From: Bacteroidota bacterium
GTDB lineage: Bacteria; Bacteroidota; Bacteroidia; Chitinophagales; Chitinophagaceae
Direction of reading: 5' to 3'
Length of the DNA: 64,000 nt
Assembly: GCA_018266575.1 (NCBI GenBank)
Contig: JAFEAE010000012.1
Span: 124,001 to 188,000, forward strand
The first letter of the stretch is position 1; every line of letters starts with the position of its first letter. Position numbers and translations under genes: made by a program. This document shows positions 28,701-36,675 of the stretch, one piece after another. Under the pieces are notes generated by a model. It was not told the origin of the DNA, did no database searches, and was given only the letters and a program-made list of their open reading frames with translations.

Positions 28701-29525
28701 GCCCGTAAGCTTAGAAAAACCTTCATTGCACCAATTTATTTTTCCCGTAGCATCTGTGAACAACACGCCACTGTGGTTTGCACTTGCAACAAGCGATATA
28801 CGTTTATAGGCTTCTTCTTTTATTTTCTTTTCCGTGATATCCGTGTAGCTCCACAGGTGCCCTTTATATTTTCCATCGTGCACGATAGGAATATAATCAC
28901 GCTCGAAAACCCTTCCGTCTGCACATTCTAAAATATCATTGTTGCACACTTCTTTTTTTTCAAGAAGTGCGGTGATAGATTGTATAAATTGATCGGGGGA
29001 TTTAAATTTATTTTTATTCGCTTGAAAGACCTGGTTACAATTCATTCCCTGCAACGTATCCGGCGCTCCTTGAATATCAAACAAATTACAAAAGTGGCTG
29101 TTAACGAAAACCAATTTCCTGTTTTCATCTTCCAGTAAAACTGCATTTTTAAGATTAGCTATAAGTGAAGTAAAAACGAGCTCCGCATTCTTTCTTTTGT
29201 TGACCTGCTGAAGCAAATAACGTGCGATCATTAACAGGTCGTCTGTATTTTCTTTTTTCTCTTCACCCGTAATTTTTCCAACTGTTTCTTTTAATTTTTC
29301 TATGGATTGTTTTCGGACTTCAACTTCTTTTGCCAACTGCTGATTGACTTCCCTGTATTCTTCTTCCGAAATACTGAATGCACGTTCAGCAAGTTCCTTA
29401 TCCTTATCTGCTGCGATATACGAATCGTTTATGGCAGATAAAAATTTCTGCATTTCCGGGTTATCTGTAAATGATTCCGGCAGGAATTTGCTGATTTGCC
29501 TCGAAAGCAGTTTATGGTAATTCAT
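25785..29525 (-). CDS. Hybrid sensor histidine kinase with five PAS domains, REC and HPt
   Basis: A 1246-residue soluble kinase without TM helices. The order is an N-terminal coiled coil (about 35-90), five PAS/PAC units (about 105-230, 235-355, 360-480, 485-605, 615-735), HisKA with SHEIRTPMNA (His near 764), and HATPase with NLVSNAIKF and DTGIGM. A receiver domain with LVLMDVQMPVMDG (Asp near 1053) and an HPt domain with TAHRLKSS (His near 1191) complete the phosphorelay. No output regulator is adjacent. Its start overlaps the end of the FIST gene by 14 bp, so the FIST protein is the probable co-expressed sensor partner. Confidence 0.93.
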   Translation of the reverse strand: MNYHKLLSRQISKFLPESFTDNPEMQKFLSAINDSYIAADKDKELAERAFSISEEEYREVNQQLAKEVEVRKQSIEKLKETVGKITGEEKKENTDDLLMIARYLLQQVNKRKNAELVFTSLIANLKNAVLLEDENRKLVFVNSHFCNLFDIQGAPDTLQGMNCNQVFQANKNKFKSPDQFIQSITALLEKKEVCNNDILECADGRVFERDYIPIVHDGKYKGHLWSYTDITEKKIKEEAYKRISLVASANHSGVLFTDATGKINWCNEGFSKLTGFSRIETIGRTPIELCRGPLTDQGSLEKIMEEFFKGNPFHIDVIYYRKDGTWFWGRSYTQPVKDDNGNVTEYFGIIDDITEEKEMENRFRLALNKIGDNLWEHNYLTGETKFSDEKHQLLGYDQHDFNTNKDLWWKNIYPGDLPLLQQNHKDYISGEKSHHTLEYRMVHKSGELRWVLDKGVVIEKDVNNKPVRIIGTHTDITAIKETEKALRENQELFRSLEENIPGILYKYEFSPAGQESFIYISPDAEKKIGFTEEDLQNFYNLLHPDDVAREKAASDRARKINGPYHFEGRFAAEGKPVQWLHLSSSFSHMAENGSRVYTGIILNTTKEKEAELVIQLNEKKYRNIIENMNLGLLEVDTQEIIQYANQSFCDMSGYTQEELIGNNASNLFVRDENIQLLEIKNDNRKKSVSDVYEMAVKNKEGKTKWWLISGAPRYAETGELIGSVGIHLDITEQKELEHELVEARELAESSAKAKQSFLANMSHEIRTPMNAIMGMSRQLEKTSLDDNQKFYLKIIHSAADNLLVIINDILDLSKLEAGKLTVEEIGFKVKDLVEQVTQVMMHKAEEKGLALSYSFTDPLPADVLIGDPYRINQVLLNLVSNAIKFTEKGNVVITCKVFEERNLQHVEFTVSDTGIGMDENFMKNLFQKFRQEDESVTRRFGGTGLGMSICKELIEFMGGTISVESKKGVGTKVVFNIPLLTGTADDLPNKETIQLDNNMLKGKRILITDDNEMNRLVATTILNNYGAVSDEAQNGIEAIEKIKNNSYDLVLMDVQMPVMDGIEATRLIRENISRKLPIIALTALALKGDAARFIEAGMNDYLSKPFDENQLLQITARWLGTPEIVSAEKKHYTYAGNALFNLKRLEDIANGDRAFIHKMINIFIDQGPVSAMEIANAYNNKDFEKVNKTAHRLKSSIDLIGITTLQEDIREIESCAKSGDDSPRLQELVDKLGKIIGEVVQQLKAA

Positions 29526-30648
29526 AAAAAGAAGTGATCGTCATGGTTTGATTATGAAGGCGGCATGCACCTCCTTCGTTCAGGGGCGATAATTCACCAT
29601 ATGAATAGAAACCGGTGAGCACTGTTTTTTCTCCGTACGTTTCAGCAACTGCTTCAACTTCTTCTTCCGTTCTGTTGCCGAGAACTAATTTTCTCCCCAC
29701 ACAACTTATCAGTAATGCGAAATCCGGTTTTGTTTGCTTTTGTTGCAGTGTGTGCATTGCTGCTGCAGAAGCTGCTGCAGTAAGTGAATCAAAATTAGAA
29801 CGCATGAAACGCACTTTTGCACCAACAGGCACATCTCCGGCAAACACCATTGCTTTTTCTTTTTCATCTATGGAAAGAATAGTACGTACAACGGGAGTGG
29901 TGCTTCCGTGAATCGTCATTGCAAGCGGAAAGAGCAGCGCTGCTTCCGGCAATTTTTCAGCATCAGGGCCAAGATATTTTTTATACAGATCAAGTGCGTT
30001 TTTATCATCGATCTCGTACAACACATTTCCAGACGAACGTGTTATTTCTTTTTCCAATCCAAACATGTCCCAACCACCACCGGAGCCATGCGCTACTGAA
30101 AAGTGTTCTCCATAAAACCCGATCGCGATCATGTTTCCTTCGCGGGGCTCCTCATTGAGCCCTACCAATGTTGATGTAAATGAAGAACCATCAGCTGCAA
30201 GCCCGCCGGTTACCAGAACTTTTTCGCCAACGATTTCCTGCAGGCCTTTAACCATTTCTGTTCCGTTCACCATGCTTCCGTCTGAAAACACAAGCACATA
30301 AGAAAGTTGTTCAGGTGGCAATTGCAAGGCCAATGTTTTTGCTGCTTCGTAGCTATTTCTGTGATCAGAAATATTTACAGTTGCAGTGCAGATTTTTGTT
30401 TTTTCCAATTCAATAGCCGCTGCGATAATGGAATTATCCAGTACGCGGTGATGGAATATTTCACCTGCAGTGCTACATAATGCAATTGTTGCGTTTGGGT
30501 AAGTATTTTTTAAAGAAGAAAAAACAGGCTGCTGCTTGAGCATTTCTTTTGCAGCGAAACATAGTACAAGCTTTGGGTTTTCTTTGCTAAACGGTGAAGT
30601 GTGGTTTGTCCAGCCACCATCTGAATATTGAATCAGGGTTGTTTTCAT
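29512..30648 (-). CDS. FIST domain sensory protein
   Basis: About 378 residues, starting at the ATG at 30648 (MKTTLIQYSDGGW); the earlier Met adds an unlikely extension. It contains FIST_N (CSTAGEIFHH, SYVLVFSDGSMVNG, VTGGLAADGSSF) and FIST_C (GNVLYEIDDKNALDLYKKYL, then LLISCVGRKLVLGNR and FYSYGELSP). FIST proteins are thought to bind small ligands and act with histidine kinases or chemotaxis proteins. The stop overlaps the start of the multi-PAS kinase, which supports a two-protein sensory unit. Confidence 0.9.
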   Translation of the reverse strand: MKTTLIQYSDGGWTNHTSPFSKENPKLVLCFAAKEMLKQQPVFSSLKNTYPNATIALCSTAGEIFHHRVLDNSIIAAAIELEKTKICTATVNISDHRNSYEAAKTLALQLPPEQLSYVLVFSDGSMVNGTEMVKGLQEIVGEKVLVTGGLAADGSSFTSTLVGLNEEPREGNMIAIGFYGEHFSVAHGSGGGWDMFGLEKEITRSSGNVLYEIDDKNALDLYKKYLGPDAEKLPEAALLFPLAMTIHGSTTPVVRTILSIDEKEKAMVFAGDVPVGAKVRFMRSNFDSLTAAASAAAMHTLQQKQTKPDFALLISCVGRKLVLGNRTEEEVEAVAETYGEKTVLTGFYSYGELSPLNEGGACRLHNQTMTITSFYELP

Positions 30649-30867
30649 AACAGGATATTGGGAGTACAACGCAGGGGGATAGGGTAGTGGTATGTTCAGG
30701 GTTTTTTATCTTGGCCCTGCAAGGGTTTACCTTTAGATCAAAGAGGATTTTACGGGAGAAAATAGGGGATGTACGAGTAGGAACGCGAACCTGTAACTGG
30801 TTGCTGTCTTTTGAGCATCCTATGGGTGTATATGAAGTCAGAACACAAGTATTGGGGTTTCTAAATC

Positions 30868-31269
30868 TCAAAAATTTATTGGCATAACCCATCTATCTCC
30901 TCCTTTTCCCCATTGTACCTGCCATTCTCTACCGTTTATTTGGTCGAGCAGGATGAAAATATGTATGTTTTTTGTAGGATAAAGAAAGAATCTACCATCC
31001 TTTTCTTCATTTTTATTTACAAGAGGAATAATCCATAGCGTATCCTCATACCTGTATTTGGGATCAATATCCAGACTCCATTGAACTTGCCACATTTGCC
31101 CATTTCTCGTATTCAACTTTATAAATGTATCCATATTTAGAGTTGAAAATAGCCGATATGCACCACCGCTATCTGTATAACTATTTTGAATATGGACATC
31201 AGATGAACTTTGGGCAAAAGTCGTAATTGATACCAAACAAATAATTATTGAAAATATTAGTCTTTTCAT
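30868..31269 (-). CDS. Small secreted protein with internal duplication
   Basis: A 133-residue protein with a signal peptide (MKRLIFSIIICLVSITTFAQ). The mature part contains two similar strands: FIKLNTRNGQMWQVQW (near residue 49) and FILLDQINGREWQVQW (near residue 105), each followed by a charged turn and I-P-containing ending (WIIPLVN, WVMPINF). The family is unknown to me. The duplication suggests a two-bladed or two-repeat beta fold. Confidence 0.65.
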   Translation of the reverse strand: MKRLIFSIIICLVSITTFAQSSSDVHIQNSYTDSGGAYRLFSTLNMDTFIKLNTRNGQMWQVQWSLDIDPKYRYEDTLWIIPLVNKNEEKDGRFFLYPTKNIHIFILLDQINGREWQVQWGKGGDRWVMPINF

Positions 31270-31420
31270 TGCATTAATTTATTAGTGTGATTTTATACTT
31301 ACCTTTTTTTCGTACAATTGATTCAGGAACTAAGTTAGCCATATCATTTATGAAAAAAGTTTTCCACAATTTTTATTTTGTCTTGGCTACATACATGCCA
31401 TACTCTGCTTGCGCGGCAAA

Positions 31421-31454
31421 AAATAAAAGAGCTGAAGATGATTTCTCTTCAGCT
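31421..31454 (-). terminator. Terminator of the PhnB-like VOC gene
   Basis: On the minus strand AGCTGAAGA-loop7-TCTTCAGCT forms a perfect 9-bp stem, followed by CTTTTATTTTTT. It lies about 100 bp beyond the stop of the minus-strand VOC gene. Confidence 0.7.
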
Positions 31455-31551
31455 CATAAAAATAAACTTCTTTCCCCGGTTATAATTAGTTGAAAAGCTA
31501 ACTTATAAGAGTAACCGGAATAAGTACGAGAATATTTTTTAATTGTACTTA

Positions 31552-31983
31552 TTATTGTTTCATCACATTGAACATCCAGCGGATCCCGAAACGGTCTTTG
31601 CATGTTCCCCAGTAGCCCCAGAACTCATCATGCGGGGGAACGGCATCAGATCCGCCTTCCGATAACTCTTTGTATAATCTGTCGGCTTCTTCTTTAGTAT
31701 CGGGATTCAAACTGATGGTAAAATTATTTCCTTCAACGAGTTTGTGCCCCATGCTTTCCAGCATATCCGTTGCCATTATTAATGTGCCCCCAAGTATGGG
31801 CATTGATACGTGCATCACCATTTTCTTTTCTGCTTCAGATAATGCAGGTGTGCCTTCCCGCGGAGGCATATCGCCCATGCGCATTAACGGGGCAGAAAAT
31901 TCTGTTTTGAACACTTTTTTGTAGTGGTTGAATGCTTCCTCTGCGTTGCCCATGAAGTTTAAATAAATTGATACGTAAGCCAT
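31552..31983 (-). CDS. VOC family protein, PhnB-like
   Basis: A 143-residue protein starting VSIYLNFMGNAEEAFNHYK, the signature of PhnB/glyoxalase-like VOC proteins. The second half has MATDMLESMGH, NNFTISLNPDTKEEADRLY and the C-terminal WGYWGTCKDRFGIRWMF. Family members include metal-dependent lyases and dioxygenases as well as resistance proteins; the role here is unknown. It is the leftmost member of the run of small accessory enzymes. Confidence 0.87.
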   Translation of the reverse strand: MAYVSIYLNFMGNAEEAFNHYKKVFKTEFSAPLMRMGDMPPREGTPALSEAEKKMVMHVSMPILGGTLIMATDMLESMGHKLVEGNNFTISLNPDTKEEADRLYKELSEGGSDAVPPHDEFWGYWGTCKDRFGIRWMFNVMKQ

Positions 31984-32058
31984 CGTTGTCTTTTTTAGGT
32001 GAAGTAATATTTTGCGATTTGTTTTCCTGTATCGAATATACTGAAATTAAGACCGGGT

Positions 32059-32622
32059 TTAGATTTTTAATGAACCTCGGAAACCGCGGGCTGCATAATA
32101 AGATTCAGCGCCGTTGTGATAGGCGAATACGGTATTATAACGCCGGTCGCAAAATAGTGCGCCGCCAAGTTTTCGGATATCCGTGGGCGTTATTACCCAG
32201 CTCGATGTTTTTGTATCGAAGTTGCCGAGCTTTTGCAATTCACGGTATTCTTCTTCGGTTAAAATACTGATGCCCATTTCTGCCGCCATATCAATGGCAT
32301 TGCCTGAAGGTTTATTTTCTTTTCTGGATTCCCAGGCAGCACGGTCGTAACAAAGGCTCCTGCGGTCTTTTGGGCTTTCCGGCGAACAGTCATAAAAAAT
32401 ATATTCACCGTTTTTTTTGTCAATGCCAATAACATCAGGTTCGCCACCGGTTTTTTCCATTTCATACAACGACCATAGTCTTTCTGTATTCGCTTCAAGC
32501 CTTGCCTGCACTTTATCCCACTCGATATTTTTATGCCTGTCTTTATTTTTTTCAAAACGGGATTTTAGTATAGCAAGCAGCTCTTTTGTTTGTGCTGATG
32601 ATAATTTGTTTTTGGTACTCAT
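32059..32622 (-). CDS. DUF4256 domain protein
   Basis: About 187 residues from the ATG at 32622. It matches DUF4256: LLAILKSRFEKNKDRH near the start, then GGEPDVIGIDKKNGEYIFYD, CSPESPKDRRSLCYDRAAW and a C-terminal LGGALFCDRRYNTVFAYHNG. Function unknown. Repeat R2 (degenerate copy) lies just upstream, and the genome context is an accessory gene run. Confidence 0.85.
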   Translation of the reverse strand: MSTKNKLSSAQTKELLAILKSRFEKNKDRHKNIEWDKVQARLEANTERLWSLYEMEKTGGEPDVIGIDKKNGEYIFYDCSPESPKDRRSLCYDRAAWESRKENKPSGNAIDMAAEMGISILTEEEYRELQKLGNFDTKTSSWVITPTDIRKLGGALFCDRRYNTVFAYHNGAESYYAARGFRGSLKI

Positions 32623-32670
32623 GATGTTTGTGTTTTTCAAATTTATTCAGTCACTGAATAATGATATGTA

Positions 32671-32745
32671 GTACAAGTGTGCGATTTTTTCACCGTAAGA
32701 ATCGAAGGCAACGATGTTGAAGAGAGAGCAAATGCCGGTTACATA
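32671..32745 (+). repeat. Repeat R2, degenerate copy
   Basis: It starts with GTACAAGTGTGCGA, identical to copy 1. After about 24 unrelated bases it resumes with CAACGATG and ends near GGTTACATAA, close to the R2 end GGGTACATA. I read it as an R2 copy broken by an insertion. Confidence 0.5.
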
Positions 32746-32751
32746 AATTTC

Positions 32752-33339
32752 CTAATCCTCCAATCCTTTACCCTCTAAAATTTTATGAGTGTATTTTTCT
32801 ACTCTTGCTTCACGGGTTTTCGATTGTTTTGCCTGGGAGAAATAAAACAAATATCCACGCTGCCTTCCGGGTGTTAATGCATAAAAGGCTTTTTTCAACG
32901 AAGCGTTTTTATTTAATTTCTTTTGAAACTCTTCAGGTATTTTATAATCAGAAGTTTTTTTCAGTTTTACTTTCAATCCGGCTTTCTCCACTTCAATGGC
33001 TTCATAAATATATGCCTTCAGTATTTTTGCAATCTTCACTATTTCTTTCACATTCGTAAAACGTATCTGTCGCGCCGACTGTACATTATCCGTTTGCTGA
33101 ATTAAAATACCATCAGCATCTTTTAACAATGCACCTTTAAAAAGCAGCAAAGCACAATATTCTTTGAAGCCATGTATCAGCACAATATTCTTTTTCTCGA
33201 ACTGGTAACAAGGGCAGCCCCATTTCAATTCTTCTGAAAGGCCGCTACTAAGGACGATCTTTCTTAATTGCTCATATTCTTTTTGCCATTTTGATTCTTT
33301 CTCAAAAAAGAAATCAACTTTCGGGTTCATGTTATCCAT
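32752..33339 (-). CDS. YdeI/OmpD-associated, DUF1801-containing protein
   Basis: A 195-residue protein. The N-terminal half is a DUF1801 domain (LRKIVLSSGLSEELKWGCPC, NIVLIHGFKEYCALLLFKGA). The C-terminal half is a YdeI/OmdA-like helical tail (YKIPEEFQKKLNKNASLKKA, FYALTPGRQRGYLFYFSQAK). This two-part layout is common and of unknown function. It is the last gene of the ArsR-led operon, with a 9-bp gap after DoxX. Confidence 0.87.
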   Translation of the reverse strand: MDNMNPKVDFFFEKESKWQKEYEQLRKIVLSSGLSEELKWGCPCYQFEKKNIVLIHGFKEYCALLLFKGALLKDADGILIQQTDNVQSARQIRFTNVKEIVKIAKILKAYIYEAIEVEKAGLKVKLKKTSDYKIPEEFQKKLNKNASLKKAFYALTPGRQRGYLFYFSQAKQSKTREARVEKYTHKILEGKGLED

Positions 33340-33348
33340 ATAATAAAG

Positions 33349-33756
33349 TTAACTGAAATTAATTCTCCTGTTTGCCGGGCGAAAATACCACGACACAACT
33401 GTAAGTATAAGAAGCCAGAGCGAAGGGAATATTTTTAGGATGGCATCGCCGGATGCAATATGCGAAAAAATAGCCCCGCACATAATGAAGGTGAAACCTG
33501 CATAAGCCCATTCTTTCAGCAAAGGGAATTTTGGAATAAGCAGTGCAATAATCCCGGTTATTTTACAGATACCCATCAACGTTAGCAGATAAACTGGGTA
33601 ACCCAGGTGTTGAATCATATCAGCACCGCCTTGCCCGTCTTTAGCCTTCAGCAATTGAACAATCCCTGTTGCTGTCATCCCTAACGAAAGCCATATCGTA
33701 GCGATCCAATAGATGGTTTTGCTTGGGCGTCCGGAAGGTGGGTTTCTCTTTGTCAT
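33349..33756 (-). CDS. DoxX-like membrane protein
   Basis: A 135-residue protein with four TM helices (about 16-36, 54-74, 82-100, 105-124). LGYPVYLLTLMGICKITGII matches DoxX-like family PF13564. Such genes often accompany ArsR and SRPBCC genes in Bacteroidota. It sits 6 bp downstream of an SRPBCC gene and 9 bp upstream of the YdeI-like gene, in one operon. Confidence 0.85.
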   Translation of the reverse strand: MTKRNPPSGRPSKTIYWIATIWLSLGMTATGIVQLLKAKDGQGGADMIQHLGYPVYLLTLMGICKITGIIALLIPKFPLLKEWAYAGFTFIMCGAIFSHIASGDAILKIFPSLWLLILTVVSWYFRPANRRINFS

Positions 33757-33762
33757 CGTTAA

Positions 33763-34227
33763 TTATTTTAATTTGCTTACTACATCCTGCAATCGGTTAT
33801 GCGCCCAGTTTATGCCTTGCGCAAAAGGTAACTTCAGCATCTGGTCCCTTTTTTCAACCGACTCATATATTACATGCATGTTTAGTTTGCTGGTATCGTC
33901 GGAAATTTTTTCAAACTCATAGATTTCCAATTGCACACCAAACCCTGCATTCTCCATTTCAAAAGTGCGTATCATTTTTTTGTTCTCAACAAACTCATGA
34001 ATAGCACCATTGAAATGATGTTTGTTTCCTTTTGGGTCTGTTGTCTCAAGCTGGTAACTGCCGTGTTTCTTGCATTCAAGCTTCAATACTTTTGTCCCCA
34101 TCCATTGTTCAAGCAATTCTGCTTCTTCATACGCTTTGAATAATAATTCCAGTGGCAGGTCAAACTCTCTTGTTATCAGCAAATCCTGTTTTCCTTCTTC
34201 TGCGGTTACCTTCGTTTTTCTTTTCAT
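33763..34227 (-). CDS. SRPBCC / AHSA1 domain protein
   Basis: A 154-residue protein. It opens with the AHSA1 hallmark ITREFDLPLELLFKAYEEAELLEQWMG, given here as two parts, and continues with the beta-sheet core (GSYQLETTDPKGN, FNGAIHEFVENKKMIRTFEM). The C-terminal helix is LPFAQGINWAHNRLQDVV. SRPBCC proteins form a hydrophobic ligand pocket; the ligand is unknown. It is part of the ArsR-VOC-SRPBCC-DoxX-YdeI operon. Confidence 0.87.
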   Translation of the reverse strand: MKRKTKVTAEEGKQDLLITREFDLPLELLFKAYEEAELLEQWMGTKVLKLECKKHGSYQLETTDPKGNKHHFNGAIHEFVENKKMIRTFEMENAGFGVQLEIYEFEKISDDTSKLNMHVIYESVEKRDQMLKLPFAQGINWAHNRLQDVVSKLK

Positions 34228-34248
34228 GTTAATGTTGTTTTGTGTTCA

Positions 34249-34581
34249 TTAATTTTCAATAAGCCCGATGCTGTTGCCATCTTTATCTTTTGCACTTGCA
34301 ATCAATCTTCCGCCACCAACATTTTTTGTTTCCTGTATAATTTCAGCGCCGGCATCAACAAGAATTTGCAAACTGCCTTTAATATCTGCTACATGATAAA
34401 ATGCTGTCATTCCTCCTTCAGCATTTTTCGGCACTAAGCCTATGTCCTGGCTCTCAATTTTGAAACCAATATAATAAGGCTGGTCAGCATACGGTTCCAC
34501 TCCCAGCAATTTTTGAAACATCACTTTCGAACGGGACATATCCGTTACAGGATAAATTACTGTTTTGATTCCCTTATTCAT
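34249..34581 (-). CDS. VOC family protein
   Basis: A single-domain 110-residue VOC protein. IKTVIYPVTDMSRSKVMFQK starts the first beta-alpha-beta unit, IGLVPKN and MTAFYHVADI follow, and KDKDGNSIGLIEN ends it with the usual metal-ligand position. It follows ArsR in the same operon with a 68-bp gap. Confidence 0.85.
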   Translation of the reverse strand: MNKGIKTVIYPVTDMSRSKVMFQKLLGVEPYADQPYYIGFKIESQDIGLVPKNAEGGMTAFYHVADIKGSLQILVDAGAEIIQETKNVGGGRLIASAKDKDGNSIGLIEN

Positions 34582-34649
34582 ACAAAATTTTTTTGTGCCC
34601 TACTCTTATGGATTTTCAGTTACTCCCGTTTTTGATGGTTGCTGCTCCA

Positions 34650-34973
34650 TTATTTTTTTGCCTTGTATTTTTTCATCACAGCTTCCAGTTTATTAAACCG
34701 GTCGTCCCACATTTTGCGGAATGGCTCGATGAAATCTGCCACTTCTTTCATTTGTTTTGCGTTGATGTAATAATAAATTTCCCTGCCGTTTTGCTCCGGC
34801 ACCAACAATTCACATTCAGTAAGTATTTGCAAATGTTTCGAAACTGTAGGGCGGGCAGTATCAAAATTTGCTGCAATGGCGCCGGCGGTCATGGATTGCG
34901 AAGCCACGAGCAGCAATATTGCCCGGCGTGTGGGGTCAGCAATGGCCTGGAAAACATCTCTGCGTAAATTCAT
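34650..34973 (-). CDS. ArsR-family winged-helix repressor
   Basis: A 107-residue regulator. The pattern [20 protein letters not shown] and the recognition helix region [16 protein letters not shown] are typical of ArsR proteins associated with AHSA1 genes. The wing is [16 protein letters not shown]. No metal-binding Cys motif (ELCVCDL) is seen, so it probably senses something other than metal. Its promoter carries two matching operator-like sites, one ending immediately before its start codon, so autoregulation is very likely. Confidence 0.92.
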   Translation of the reverse strand: MNLRRDVFQAIADPTRRAILLLVASQSMTAGAIAANFDTARPTVSKHLQILTECELLVPEQNGREIYYYINAKQMKEVADFIEPFRKMWDDRFNKLEAVMKKYKAKK

Positions 34974-34974
34974 T

Positions 34975-35023
34975 GTGTAGCTATTTGACTACAAATATAT
35001 GTGTAGCTATTTAACTACGCAAA
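34975..35023 (-). promoter_or_regulatory. ArsR operon promoter with two 18-bp operators
   Basis: Two copies of GTGTAGCTATTTRACTAC (34975-34992 and 35001-35018) repeat with a 26-bp period; each contains GTAG...CTAC dyad ends. On the minus strand a -7 box TATATTTG (34992-34999) lies between them, and TTTG (35020-35023) sits 20 bp upstream as the -33 element, which is the standard Bacteroidota arrangement. One operator fills the -33/-7 spacer, the other covers the start region up to the ATG. The leader must be only about a dozen bases. Confidence 0.78.
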
Positions 35024-35030
35024 TTTTTTT

Positions 35031-35083
35031 ATGTACCAAACGACAGTGCTACTATCAGGCATCGTTGCGTCGCACACTTGTAC
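35031..35083 (-). repeat. Repeat R2, copy 1 (53 bp)
   Basis: The reverse complement begins GTACAAGTGTGCGACGCAAC and ends GGTACAT. It aligns without gaps to 55784-55836, with 10 differences in 53. A small palindrome TGCG-A-CGCA lies near its start. It lies directly beside the ArsR promoter. Confidence 0.75.
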
Positions 35084-35184
35084 GGTAGAAAATATATTGA
35101 GCGGCTAAGTATGAGCTATGAACTATTTCAATTGCTTTCACGAGTTCCTGAATATTAAGACTAACAGTAACGGGTATACGTTTT

Positions 35185-35739
35185 TTATTTTTTTATTTCG
35201 TACCATAATTCCACCATTCCGTTCTTGTAGGCGGTAACATCTTTCAGGTGCAATGGCAGTTCTTTGCCGATATTATCAAAAAAAGGCATACCGTCTCCTA
35301 AAATAACCGGCAGGATTGTTTGTCTTATTTCATCAGCTAAGTTCAGGCGAATAAATTCTTTGGCAAGCATAGCGCCGCCAACAAGCCAAACGTTTTTGTA
35401 TTTAGGTTTTAATCGCTCGCTTACAAGTGTGTTGAGGTTTCCTGAATAAACTTCAATATTCGATCTTTCAACGGGCAGGTTTCGGTGAGTTGTTACAATA
35501 GTAGGAGTGTCGCCATAAACCCAGCCATAGGATTTTGAAAGTTCCACGGCATGTTCATAAGTCCTTGAGCCCATTAAATAGCAGTCTATTTTTTTGAGAA
35601 ATCCTTCCGCGTCTTCTCCCATAACGCCTTTTTCATAGTTGTCTGACGTTTCAAACCAGGAAATGCTATTGTCTTTTTTCGCAATAAACCCGTCGAGGCT
35701 GGAAACCATGTGGATGGTTATCTTGAAATTGTTTTCCAT
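35185..35739 (-). CDS. Dihydrofolate reductase family (RibD C-terminal-like) protein
   Basis: A 184-residue protein. ITIHMVSSLDGFIAKKDNSI is the start of the RibD_C/DHFR-like fold; LMGSRTYEHAVEL, VTTHRNLP, NVWLVGGAMLAKEFI and ILPVILGDGMPFF follow. Members are NADPH-binding reductases of mostly unknown substrate. It is the last gene of the second small-enzyme operon. Confidence 0.87.
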   Translation of the reverse strand: MENNFKITIHMVSSLDGFIAKKDNSISWFETSDNYEKGVMGEDAEGFLKKIDCYLMGSRTYEHAVELSKSYGWVYGDTPTIVTTHRNLPVERSNIEVYSGNLNTLVSERLKPKYKNVWLVGGAMLAKEFIRLNLADEIRQTILPVILGDGMPFFDNIGKELPLHLKDVTAYKNGMVELWYEIKK

Positions 35740-35813
35740 TATTTTTAGCTGTCTTTATATTGTAACAGCTATTGTTAAGATACTAATTTCTGCACCATCC
35801 GCAGAGTTGTATG

Positions 35814-36248
35814 CTATATTGTTTTTCCCGTTGTAATAAATCCGAATAATCTTTCTTTAATAACCATGTTCCAGCCTTGTTCACATCTTATATAACATTC
35901 TTTTTCCGGAACAAGCCCTTCGTGCGTGAAATGGAGTAAAGATTTATTTCCTGTTGCAGTTATTTCAAAGATCATTTTGGTGTTTGTCCATTCGTGCTTG
36001 TCTTTTTGAAGCCAGGTAAGATTGCTGTCTGTTACCAACCACACTATTTTTTTATTTGGAATAATTTCAACTATTTTCTGTTTTGAAAAATGTGCACCGG
36101 GATGATGTATGACAAATTCGTCATTGAGCCTTGCGCTGCTTCCTTCAAAATCTTTGCTCCACCACTTTGAAACTTCTTTGATACAGTTGAAAACATGCTG
36201 TGGAGATTTTGCAACTTCACTTGTTGCAGTGAAATTCTTATTTTCCAT
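35814..36248 (-). CDS. SRPBCC / AHSA1-like protein
   Basis: A 144-residue protein with an AHSA1-like fold: VAKSPQHVFNCIKEVSKWWS, EFVIHHPGAHFSKQKIVEII, MIFEITATGNKSLLHFTHEG and a C-terminal helix ending KERLFGFITTGK. The ATG lies 1 bp after the stop of the preceding monooxygenase gene, so translation is probably coupled. Confidence 0.85.
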   Translation of the reverse strand: MENKNFTATSEVAKSPQHVFNCIKEVSKWWSKDFEGSSARLNDEFVIHHPGAHFSKQKIVEIIPNKKIVWLVTDSNLTWLQKDKHEWTNTKMIFEITATGNKSLLHFTHEGLVPEKECYIRCEQGWNMVIKERLFGFITTGKTI

Positions 36249-36249
36249 T

Positions 36250-36567
36250 TTAATATTTTATTTCATGTGCCAAATCGTAATGCGCCGAATACGCATCATA
36301 TTTTTTTAATAATTTTTGTGCCTGTGGCAAAACATAGGCTTTCTCATACTCATCGCCCATAAATTGTTTTACATTTTCTATATTCTCAAACCACATAATT
36401 GTGATGAACTCACATTCATCTTCCTTTTCTTTTTTTAATAATTGAATGCCTTTGTAGCCGGTCATTTTTTTATTGGCAATGCTTTTAAAAATTTCTTCCT
36501 TTAATAAGTCTTCGTACACAGTAGCATTTTGTTTTGTTGTGTAGCCATGCCAGATCCTTGCAATCAT
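36250..36567 (-). CDS. Antibiotic biosynthesis monooxygenase (ABM) domain protein
   Basis: A 105-residue ABM/dimeric alpha-beta-barrel protein. IARIWHGYTTKQNATVYEDL and GYKGIQLLKKEKEDECEFIT are followed by MWFENIENVKQFMGDEYEKA. Proteins of this size act as small cofactor-free monooxygenases or heme-degrading enzymes, or simply bind ligands. It is tightly coupled to the following SRPBCC gene. Confidence 0.85.
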   Translation of the reverse strand: MIARIWHGYTTKQNATVYEDLLKEEIFKSIANKKMTGYKGIQLLKKEKEDECEFITIMWFENIENVKQFMGDEYEKAYVLPQAQKLLKKYDAYSAHYDLAHEIKY

Positions 36568-36675
36568 GGATTATTTTATTTAAAGTGAAAAGTTGTATTG
36601 AGATATGGTTTGTTCCTGCGGTATCGATTGCGCAATGTTGCGCTATTGATCCTTTTCTCAGGATTTATGCACAAT

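Noticed and set aside
31343..31486. 47-codon plus-strand frame with a signal-like start
   Set aside because: It runs straight through the terminator hairpin of the minus-strand VOC gene and has no coding character after residue 22.
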